DNA of 40,728 nt from Bacteroidota bacterium (lineage in GTDB: Bacteria; Bacteroidota; Bacteroidia; Chitinophagales; Chitinophagaceae), in assembly GCA_947451115.1 (NCBI GenBank), contig CANFXV010000020.1:1-40728 (forward strand), given 5' to 3'. A program made the position numbers and the translations under genes. The notes under the pieces are model-generated. The model made no database searches. It saw only the letters and a list, made by a program, of their open reading frames with translations, and had not been told where the DNA came from. Below are positions 34,550-40,728 of this stretch, one piece after another (the stretch's first letter is position 1; every line of letters begins with the position of its first letter).

Positions 34550-35569
34550 TTGAAAGCACTCATTTACATCGCCCTACTTATTGTATTTTTTACACAGCCT
34601 TTAAGCGGTCAAAACAAGAAATACCTATTTTCCCAGATCAAAATGGGCTCTCCCTTTAACCTGCTATTGGTAGCCAATGATTCCTCCAAAGCCTCCGCTA
34701 TTGCCCGTGATTGTTTTAGATTAATTGATTCCCTAAGCCAAATTTTTAGCGACTATGATTCTAGCAGTGAGTTAAGTAAAATCAATGCGCTAGCGGGTAT
34801 TAGGCCTGTTACCATGAGTCCTGCTATGTTGGATTTAGTCTTACAATCAAAACTAGCCTATCGTAAAAGCCATGGTGCTTATGATATTAGTATTGGCCCA
34901 TTAAGTTTACTTTGGAGAAAGGCAAGGAAAATAAAGGCATTCCCTGCAGATAGCAGCATTGAAGCCGCTCGAAAATTAGTAGGATTGAAGTGGATTCAAT
35001 TGGACAAAAAAGCATCCACCATCTATCTTCCTAAAAAGGGTATGCGACTTGATTTTGGAGGTATTGCAAAAGGTTATATCGCTCAGTGGGTCATTGATTA
35101 TTTAAAAAATAGAGGTATCCAAGAAGCCTTGGCCGATGCGGGAGGAGATATTTCCATGAGCGAGGCGCCTTTAAATTCAAAAGGCTGGTTAGTGGGCGTA
35201 AATATCCCCGAAACCACCGATGATTTATTGGACCATCAGCTCCAACTAGCAAATATTTCCGTAGCCACTTCGGGAGATGCTTATCAATACATGGAGAAAA
35301 ACGGGGTCAAATATTCGCATATCATCAATCCGAAAACAGGCTATGGCGTAAGCTGGCTGCGCAATGTGACCGTGATTGCACCTCAAGGAGCCACCGCCGA
35401 TTGGCTGGCCACCGCCTGCAGTATTTTGCCTTTGAAGGAAGCAAAAAAAATAGCCTTGGAAAATCACGCCCAATTATTGATCAGCACCCTTCAAAATGGA
35501 AAAATAAAATTTTACAGTACACCCTCCTTCAAAAAATATTGGCACCCAATCAACACAAATCAGCAGTAA
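34550..35569 (+). CDS. apbE: FAD:protein FMN transferase (ApbE)
   Basis: A 339-residue exported flavinyltransferase that attaches FMN covalently to a Thr/Ser of partner redox proteins outside the cytoplasm. The TTG start at 34550 gives signal peptide MKALIYIALLIVFFTQPLSGQ; there is no lipobox, unlike many ApbE proteins. Family motifs are MGSPFNL (32-38), LDFGGIAKGY (168-177), ADAGGDIS (195-202), VATSGDAYQY (238-247), HIINPKTG (257-264) and the metal-binding region GATADWLATA (280-289). No FMN_bind-domain protein, Nqr or Rnf gene is visible here, so its target is elsewhere or unrecognised. It precedes the SUMF1-like gene by 52 bases. Confidence 0.92.
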   Translation: MKALIYIALLIVFFTQPLSGQNKKYLFSQIKMGSPFNLLLVANDSSKASAIARDCFRLIDSLSQIFSDYDSSSELSKINALAGIRPVTMSPAMLDLVLQSKLAYRKSHGAYDISIGPLSLLWRKARKIKAFPADSSIEAARKLVGLKWIQLDKKASTIYLPKKGMRLDFGGIAKGYIAQWVIDYLKNRGIQEALADAGGDISMSEAPLNSKGWLVGVNIPETTDDLLDHQLQLANISVATSGDAYQYMEKNGVKYSHIINPKTGYGVSWLRNVTVIAPQGATADWLATACSILPLKEAKKIALENHAQLLISTLQNGKIKFYSTPSFKKYWHPINTNQQ

Positions 35570-35621
35570 AAAAATGGTAGTGTTTAAAATATGTTTTATC
35601 TTAATAGACTAAAAAAAGATA

Positions 35622-36599
35622 GTGAAAAAGAAGGCCTTATTAATTTTTATTTTTTCGTTAAGCATCTATGCAAAGCCAATCATTGCTCAACAAAACAATA
35701 ATCAAACTGATACTGTTAGTTTTATAAATTATAGCCAAAAAATTACGGGTAGCAATTTATCATTTAAGATGGCGCCCATTCCTGCAGGAATTTTTACCAT
35801 GGGCAGCAATGAACAGGAGAAAGGCAGAGGTAATGACGAAGGACCCCAAAAAGAAATTAAATTAGAAGCATTTTGGATGAGCACCTATGAAGTGACTCGA
35901 GATGAACTAGATGTATTTTTAAAAGATGAAACCATCAGCCAAAATGTAAATGTAGATGCCATCACCAGACCTAGCCCTCAGTATGTAGATTTAAGTTGGG
36001 GCATGGGTAAAGAAGGAGGCTATCCTGCCAATAGTATGTCACAACGCACAGCCCTCATGTATTGTAAATGGTTGTATGAAAAAACAAAAGTCTTTTATAG
36101 ATTACCTACAGAAGCTGAATGGGAATATGCATGTAAAGCAGGTACCAAGACTGCGTATTTTTTTGGCAATGAGGAAAAAGATTTAGACAAGTATGCTTGG
36201 TATGAAAAAAATAGTTCCAATACTTTTCACAAAGTGGGGCAAAAGTTACCTAATCCATGGGGCTTGTATGATATCTTAGGAAATATCACAGAATGGACCT
36301 TGGATCATTACGATCCTACTGCTTTTGAAAAAGTAAGCAATCAACAATTAACTATTGCTCCCAATGAGGTCAAGTATCCCCAAACATTAAAAGGAGGAAG
36401 TTATTTAGATGCGGCTATAGATTTAAGATCCGCCAAAAGATTTCATTCCGATCCAATTTGGAATAGAAGAGATCCACAAATTCCAAAAAGTAAATGGTGG
36501 TTAACCGAAGCAAAGCAAGTGGGTATCCGATTGGTAAGGCCGCTGCATACGCCAAGTGAGGAAGAGATCAATCAATTTTTCAAGTCCTATTTAAATTAA
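35622..36599 (+). CDS. SUMF1/FGE-sulfatase-domain protein lacking catalytic cysteines
   Basis: A 325-residue exported protein (GTG start at 35622; signal peptide ending KPIIAQ) with a formylglycine-generating-enzyme fold. The domain opens KMAPIPAGIFTMGSNEQEKGRGNDEGPQ and includes YEVTRDE, LPTEAEWEYACKAGT and GLYDILGNITEWTLD, with C-terminal GIRLVRP. True FGEs carry two cysteines just after the GGS strand (RGGSWxC...C). Here the equivalent is LKGGSYLDAAIDLRSAKR with no Cys, so copper-dependent sulfatase activation is unlikely. In Bacteroidota this fold also occurs in gliding/T9SS lipoproteins (GldK/GldJ-type), but the family here is not clearly one of those. It is located 19 bases before the oxidoreductase gene in one operon. 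Confidence 0.9.
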   Translation: MKKKALLIFIFSLSIYAKPIIAQQNNNQTDTVSFINYSQKITGSNLSFKMAPIPAGIFTMGSNEQEKGRGNDEGPQKEIKLEAFWMSTYEVTRDELDVFLKDETISQNVNVDAITRPSPQYVDLSWGMGKEGGYPANSMSQRTALMYCKWLYEKTKVFYRLPTEAEWEYACKAGTKTAYFFGNEEKDLDKYAWYEKNSSNTFHKVGQKLPNPWGLYDILGNITEWTLDHYDPTAFEKVSNQQLTIAPNEVKYPQTLKGGSYLDAAIDLRSAKRFHSDPIWNRRDPQIPKSKWWLTEAKQVGIRLVRPLHTPSEEEINQFFKSYLN

Positions 36600-36618
36600 T
36601 AAACCAAATATTACCATT

Positions 36619-37950
36619 ATGAGCACAGCATTTTCGGGAAAAAATTCAAGAAGAGAATTTGTAAAAGGTAGCAGTTTACTTACTGGAGGCTTATTGGCTG
36701 CGCCACTATTGTCCAAAGCCAATTTCTTTTCAGGATCAGACGATGTCATTAAAATTGCAGTGGTGGGTTGCGGAGGTAGAGGCACCGGCGCTGCCATGCA
36801 AGCATTGTCCAGCAAACAAAATGTAAAAATTGTTGCCATGGCCGATGCCTTCAAAGACAATTTGGACAATTGCCATAAATCTTTAACTGAAGAAATCAAT
36901 AACAGCATTGGTTCATTGGCACAAAGATTAGATGTGCCTGAAGAAAGAAGGTTCACTGGATTTGATGCGTATCAAAAAGCCATTGCACTTGCCGATGTAG
37001 TCATACTTGCTACCCCTCCAGGTTTTAGACCCATTCATTTTGCTGAAGCCATTAAACAAAACAAGCATGTATTTATGGAGAAGCCTGTAGCCACGGATCC
37101 TGCAGGTATTCAGAGCGTACTTGCTACTGCAGCCATTGCCAAGCAAAAAAAATTAAACGTAGTGGTAGGTTTGCAAAGACATTACCAAAATTCTTACCGT
37201 GAATTATATAAAAGAAAAGATTTGATTGGAGACATCACTTCCGCACAAGCTTGGTGGGACAATGATGGTGTTTGGGTAAGACCGAGAAAATACAGTCAAA
37301 CAGAAATGGAATACCAAATGCGCAATTGGTATTATTTCAATTGGCTCTGTGGCGATCATATCACCGAACAACATATCCATAATTTAGATGTAATCAATTG
37401 GTTCAAAGGCGGGCATCCAGTAAAAGCGCAAGGCTTTGGTGGACGTCAGGTAAGAAAAGGAAAAGAAAATGGCGAAATTTTTGATCATCATTTTGTGGAG
37501 TTTGAATATGCCGATGGTTCTATCTTAAATAGTCAATGTAGACATATTCCAGGTACGATGAGTAAGGTGGATGAATTATTGGTGGGCACGAAGGGCAAAA
37601 TATTTTGTGGTGCTGCCCATATTAAGGACCATAGTGGCAAGCTAATTTATCAGTACGATACAAAGTTGGAAAACAATCCTTATCAAACAGAGCATGATGA
37701 ATTGTTTGCCGCCATTGCCAAAGGAGAATATAAATATGCCGATGCAGAAAATGGAGCAAGTTCTACTATGACTTCAATCTTAGGAAGAATGGCTACCTAT
37801 AGTGGTCAAGTGATTGAATGGGACAAGGCCATTAATTCAGGCATTGACATTCATCCAAAAGAATACGATTGGAATGCCGCACCTCCCGTACTTCCGAATG
37901 CAGATGGATACTACCCAATAGCCATACCAGGAGTGACTAAATACTTTTAG
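36619..37950 (+). CDS. Gfo/Idh/MocA family oxidoreductase, Tat-exported (second)
   Basis: A 443-residue NAD(P)-dependent dehydrogenase-like protein. The leader NSRREFVKGSSLLTGGLLAAPLL (starting at residue 9) has a twin-arginine motif. Rossmann GCGGRG is at 50-55, the charged residue region MADAF ends beta-2, and EKP is at 154-156 (FMEKPVATD). DHITEQHIHNLDVINW is a substrate-domain motif of this subgroup. The C-terminal ENGASSTMTSILGRMATYSGQ matches relatives that pair with sugar isomerase/epimerase proteins. It is last in the apbE-SUMF1-like run (19-base gap), across the divergent promoter from the exported TIM-barrel isomerase. A periplasmic sugar oxidation step is the likely role; substrate unknown. 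Confidence 0.93.
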   Translation: MSTAFSGKNSRREFVKGSSLLTGGLLAAPLLSKANFFSGSDDVIKIAVVGCGGRGTGAAMQALSSKQNVKIVAMADAFKDNLDNCHKSLTEEINNSIGSLAQRLDVPEERRFTGFDAYQKAIALADVVILATPPGFRPIHFAEAIKQNKHVFMEKPVATDPAGIQSVLATAAIAKQKKLNVVVGLQRHYQNSYRELYKRKDLIGDITSAQAWWDNDGVWVRPRKYSQTEMEYQMRNWYYFNWLCGDHITEQHIHNLDVINWFKGGHPVKAQGFGGRQVRKGKENGEIFDHHFVEFEYADGSILNSQCRHIPGTMSKVDELLVGTKGKIFCGAAHIKDHSGKLIYQYDTKLENNPYQTEHDELFAAIAKGEYKYADAENGASSTMTSILGRMATYSGQVIEWDKAINSGIDIHPKEYDWNAAPPVLPNADGYYPIAIPGVTKYF

Positions 37951-37976
37951 TCGTAAAATTTTACAAGCCCTCTAAA

Positions 37977-38010
37977 TAAAACCCTGAGCTAATATAGCTT
38001 GGGGTTTTTT
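37977..38010. terminator. bidirectional terminator
   Basis: AAAACCCTGAGCT pairs with AGCTTGGGGTTTT (two G-T wobbles) around an AATAT loop, then a T run to 38010. It lies between the convergent oxidoreductase and SET-domain genes. Confidence 0.8.
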
Positions 38011-38012
38011 AA

Positions 38013-38525
38013 TTAAAAGATGAGTAAGAAAGTTTTGTACTGAGCGGCCATGGATTTAATAAAATCGGTAAGCTTGTATTTATTTAAAACTTCTGTTGGT
38101 GTAGCTTCAGCACCTTGGACTAAACCTACGCAGTTTGGTTTTCCGCAGTTACAAACAAACTGCTGTGCCATACGCCATTCGGTAGCAGGATAAAAAAAGC
38201 AGAGCTCCTCTCCAGCTTCAATATCATTCAAAGATTCTAATTGCATGGTGCTGGTATTAAATAAAACATTGGGCGCGCAAGAATGATTTACATATTGCAA
38301 ATATTCAGGCGTTAAATGAATGTGTTGGGTTTCACTTAATTGAACGGTCAGGTAATTCGGGGTATCGACAATTTTAGAGGCATCAAAAGCAACAATATTT
38401 TCACCTGCTTTAAAGGGTGCATTGGCAAATAAACCATATTGTTTATTTACTTTGTTTTGTTTTACTTCACAGTTTTCATGTTGACTAATGGTAACAAAAT
38501 CATTTGAATTTTGGTGCAAAGACAT
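38013..38525 (-). CDS. SET-domain protein (putative lysine methyltransferase) with post-SET cysteines
   Basis: A 170-residue cytoplasmic protein with no signal peptide. SET-domain hallmarks are KQYGLFANAPFKAGENI (28-43, the SAM-binding loop; the usual GxG is YG here), YVNHSCAPNVLF (78-89) with the NHSCxPN knot motif, and the catalytic-tyrosine segment GEELCFFYPATEW (105-117). It ends with a post-SET-like CNCGKPNC (Cys125, Cys127, Cys132), which with Cys83 could bind zinc as in eukaryotic enzymes. SAM-dependent lysine methylation of a protein is inferred from the family; bacterial substrates are mostly unknown. It is a single-gene unit at the end of a bidirectional terminator. Confidence 0.9.
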   Translation of the reverse strand: MSLHQNSNDFVTISQHENCEVKQNKVNKQYGLFANAPFKAGENIVAFDASKIVDTPNYLTVQLSETQHIHLTPEYLQYVNHSCAPNVLFNTSTMQLESLNDIEAGEELCFFYPATEWRMAQQFVCNCGKPNCVGLVQGAEATPTEVLNKYKLTDFIKSMAAQYKTFLLIF

Positions 38526-38601
38526 AAATGAGTAAAGGTTTAGATTACTAATTTATCAATAAATAGCAGCTTACAAAAAAATCAGTAAAATATTTTTTCC
38601 A

Positions 38602-38806
38602 CTATTTCTTCTTAATCACCACTAAGGTAATGTCATCAGGATTATGCTGGCCTTGCAACCATTCATCCACAGAAGCCATCAATGCATCAATCATGCCCTG
38701 GGCAGTTTGATGACCATTGTCTTGAATCAATTGCTTTAATCTATCATAATCGTACATTTCTCCAGCTAAATTAGGTGCTTCTGGAAGCCCATCAGACAAT
38801 TGTACT
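38602..38806 (-). repeat. direct repeat with 40524-40728 (3' ends of paralogous phosphatase genes)
   Basis: The 3' 205 bases of the first SpoIIE gene are strongly similar to the last 205 bases of the window. The most conserved block encodes LSDGLPEAPNLAGEMYDY in both. This records a tandem gene duplication. Confidence 0.8.
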
Positions 38807-40506
38807 AGAACATCTCCCTGTTCAAATTGAATATCTTCTTGAATAAATTGTTCTTGTTTCAAGCCCCCTAAAGGAAGGCCATTATTCATAAAATCAAGTA
38901 CTGATTTGTTCTTGGCTTTATACAAATAGATAGGAGGCATGGCAGCCGAGCTAAGCAAAATGTTGCTGGTATTGATTTGAGCAATATTTAAGCTCATTCT
39001 TAAAGTGCCTAAATCTATTTTTTTAACCACTTTATTTAAGCGTTCCAATATTTTATTGGGCGCTTGTGCATCAATGCCATTCAATCCGGCCTTGGTCACG
39101 GATACCATCATACCAGAAGTAACCCCATGGCCAGTGGCATCTCCACATACGCTAAAAATACTGCCATCTTCCTGCGGGAAAAAATCATAATAATCACCCC
39201 CTACTTCAGTAGAAGATCGTATAAAAGCAGCAATGTCTAAATCGGATCTTTGAGGTACTTGCTTGGGCAACATACTTAATTGCAAATCCCTGGCCGCTTT
39301 CAGTTCTTTATTCTTGCGGTCTTCTTCTCTTTTACGTGCACGTGCTTTGCGTGCTTGCCTATTGTATAAAGTATAACTAGTAAAGCCAATAATAAAAAAC
39401 AAACTAAAGCCAATGATTAATTTTTTTCTTCTTGACTCTTCTTCTTCTTTCTGTTTTTGACGAAGCTCTTCATTCAAAGTAATGTTTTCAGCTTCATTAA
39501 CTTTAGTTTTATCGGACAATTCATCTTTAATAGCGTTGCTTAGTTTTAAGTATTTAAAAGCGCTGTCAATTTGATGATTTTCGTCGTAAATTTTTGCCAA
39601 TAATTCACTGGAAGATAAAACGCCTTCTGTAAAGGCAATTTTATTACTTAATTTAAAAGAAAGATTAGCATAATATATAGCACTATCTATATGCCTTAAT
39701 CCTAGATGTGCATTAGCAAAAACATTATAGGTTTGGGCAATGTCTTTATCAAAGTTATTATCTACAATCTCGTGAAATCCTTCATATAAATAATCTAACG
39801 CTTTTTGGAATTCTTTTTTATTTACATAAGCATCTGAAATCACAAAATAAGGGAAACCCCATTTTTTTTCTTTTGGGAAAGTTCGATCTAATTCAATGGC
39901 TTTCTTAGAAAAACTTATGGAGGAATCATATTCTTTTATTTGCGCATACATTTGGCCCAGCATGCCCACTGGTGTATACTTATAAGCATAATTGTAAGAA
40001 TTTGCCAATGCTGTTTTAGCTTGTTCATCTAAAATTGCTTTTACTTTAGAATAACTCCCTAAGCCTGCATAGCATTGAATGGTAATGCCTTCAATATTAT
40101 CTTTAATATCACCTTTATATGCATTAATTTCTTCCGTTTCTTTTTTTGCTAAATTCATATAATACAATGAAAGCGAGAAATTGCTTTTCATCATCATATA
40201 CAATTGCCCCATTGCAAAATGATTATTATATTGTAATTCTTTAAAATCATTTTTAGTGGTATATTTTTCTAACTCTTTACCATAATAAATGGAGCTATCC
40301 GCATTTTTAAAAAAATAATACCCACTTAATCTATATAGTAAATAAGCTTTGTTATCTGATTCAGGCAATTGTTTGATTATATCAATGCTATCTTTAAGGC
40401 TCATCCCAGAAGAAGGATCTAAATTAAAATTGTATTTTTTCTCTTGTGAAAATCCTTGATTAGACAGAAAAGTAAAAACTAATAAAATCAATACATATTT
40501 TTTCAT
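38602..40506 (-). CDS. TPR-transmembrane-SpoIIE protein phosphatase
   Basis: A 634-residue signalling protein. Signal peptide is residues 1-21 (NQGFSQ). The periplasmic sensor region of TPR-like helical repeats covers about 50-335. A charged coiled coil (335-360) leads to one membrane segment (about 361-380, KKLIIGFSLFFIIGFTSYTLY), then a basic/acidic helix (385-405) and the SpoIIE/PP2C-like phosphatase domain (about 407-634). Metal-binding acidic residues visible are D438 and D441 in GGDYYD, D456 in CGDATGHG, D572 in LSDGLPEA and D625 in NPDDITLV. It probably dephosphorylates a cytoplasmic partner in response to an envelope signal; no anti-sigma or STAS partner is adjacent. A close paralog begins 17 bases upstream on the same strand. 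Confidence 0.93.
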   Translation of the reverse strand: MKKYVLILLVFTFLSNQGFSQEKKYNFNLDPSSGMSLKDSIDIIKQLPESDNKAYLLYRLSGYYFFKNADSSIYYGKELEKYTTKNDFKELQYNNHFAMGQLYMMMKSNFSLSLYYMNLAKKETEEINAYKGDIKDNIEGITIQCYAGLGSYSKVKAILDEQAKTALANSYNYAYKYTPVGMLGQMYAQIKEYDSSISFSKKAIELDRTFPKEKKWGFPYFVISDAYVNKKEFQKALDYLYEGFHEIVDNNFDKDIAQTYNVFANAHLGLRHIDSAIYYANLSFKLSNKIAFTEGVLSSSELLAKIYDENHQIDSAFKYLKLSNAIKDELSDKTKVNEAENITLNEELRQKQKEEEESRRKKLIIGFSLFFIIGFTSYTLYNRQARKARARKREEDRKNKELKAARDLQLSMLPKQVPQRSDLDIAAFIRSSTEVGGDYYDFFPQEDGSIFSVCGDATGHGVTSGMMVSVTKAGLNGIDAQAPNKILERLNKVVKKIDLGTLRMSLNIAQINTSNILLSSAAMPPIYLYKAKNKSVLDFMNNGLPLGGLKQEQFIQEDIQFEQGDVLVQLSDGLPEAPNLAGEMYDYDRLKQLIQDNGHQTAQGMIDALMASVDEWLQGQHNPDDITLVVIKKK

Positions 40507-40523
40507 AATGCGCCTTTTTAGAT

Positions 40524-40728
40524 TTATTTTTTCTTAGTCACCACCAAAGTAATATCATCTGGATTGCGTTTGCCTTGCATCCACTCATCCACCGATTTTA
40601 TTAATACATCAATGATTTCTTGTGCAGATAAATGACAGCTTGATTGAATTAAGCTACTTAATCTTTCATAATCATACATTTCTCCAGCTAAATTGGGTGC
40701 TTCTGGTAAGCCATCAGATAGTTGTACT
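40524..40728 (-). CDS. second SpoIIE-type phosphatase, C-terminal part only (cut by window edge)
   Basis: Reading the minus strand from base 40727 gives 67 residues and a TAA stop at 40524-40526. It starts VQLSDGLPEAPNLAGEMYDY and ends RNPDDITLVVTKKK. About three quarters of the positions are identical to the end of the adjacent phosphatase, including the metal-binding Asp residues of LSDG and NPDD. The rest of the gene lies outside the window, and it is probably a full tandem paralog. Only 17 bases separate its stop from the next start, so both are in one transcript. Confidence 0.88.
   Translation of the reverse strand, partial: VQLSDGLPEAPNLAGEMYDYERLSSLIQSSCHLSAQEIIDVLIKSVDEWMQGKRNPDDITLVVTKKK

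Noticed and set aside
37738..37779. NGASSTMTS near the end of the second oxidoreductase as a possible ApbE flavinylation site
   Set aside because: It resembles SGAT-type sites, but the stretch is a conserved structural part of this oxidoreductase subgroup and lacks the exact motif and an FMN_bind domain.
1..40728. tRNA, rRNA, CRISPR, insertion sequence or prophage signals
   Set aside because: Reading both strands I found no cloverleaf, repeat-spacer array, transposase, integrase or capsid gene; the fibre-like protein stands alone.

Overview
The window reads as chromosomal DNA of a low-GC Bacteroidota, most likely a Chitinophagaceae-type environmental bacterium. This rests on TonB-dependent receptors with carboxypeptidase-like N-terminal domains, a type IX secretion (T9SS) sorting domain, a DUF5916 outer-membrane-type protein, paired sortilin-like Asp-box proteins, many short 'MKK...AQ' signal peptides, and no clear Shine-Dalgarno sequences. 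I see no rRNA or tRNA gene, CRISPR array, insertion sequence, phage module or integrase. No gap between genes exceeds 300 bases.

Layout. (1) 1-3385: the 3' part of a TonB-dependent receptor, then a Tat-exported Gfo/Idh/MocA oxidoreductase. (2) 3388-9112, minus strand: a heme-type iron uptake operon with, in transcription order, an unknown 171-aa anchored protein, a TonB-dependent receptor, a HmuT-like lipoprotein, a FecCD permease and a HmuV-like ATPase. A TTTAGG/CCTAAA inverted repeat sits just upstream of the first gene. (3) 9187-12232: an AraC regulator divergent from an AldB/ExaC-type aldehyde dehydrogenase and a DUF779 protein, a recognisable acetaldehyde-oxidation module. (4) 12291-18652: a Tat-exported PLP enzyme, an AbgB-like amidohydrolase, a two-gene unit encoding a T9SS cargo and a phage-tail-fibre-like protein, and a Tat-exported M24 peptidase. 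(5) 18767-30921: a DUF5916 protein plus a sialate O-acetylesterase, two divergent giant sortilin-like proteins, a serine hydrolase lipoprotein and an M20D amidohydrolase. (6) 30991-32043: an AlkB-type membrane di-iron hydroxylase. (7) 32097-37950: a GH29 alpha-L-fucosidase with a Tat-exported TIM-barrel isomerase, divergent from an ApbE / SUMF1-like / Gfo-Idh-MocA run. (8) 38013-40728: a SET-domain protein with a post-SET cysteine cluster, and two tandem paralogous SpoIIE-type phosphatases, the second cut by the window edge.

Taken together the region is a scavenging locus for iron or heme, peptides and amidated compounds, acylated or fucosylated glycans, aldehydes and perhaps alkyl chains. 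Most products are predicted to act outside the cytoplasm, and five carry twin-arginine-type leaders. I found no single obvious new system. The best second-look items are the inverted repeat at the heme operon, the shortened plug entry of the first receptor, the divergent sortilin pair coupled to a serine hydrolase, the cysteine-less SUMF1-like protein beside ApbE, the fibre-like repeat protein with a T9SS partner, and the tandem SpoIIE phosphatases.
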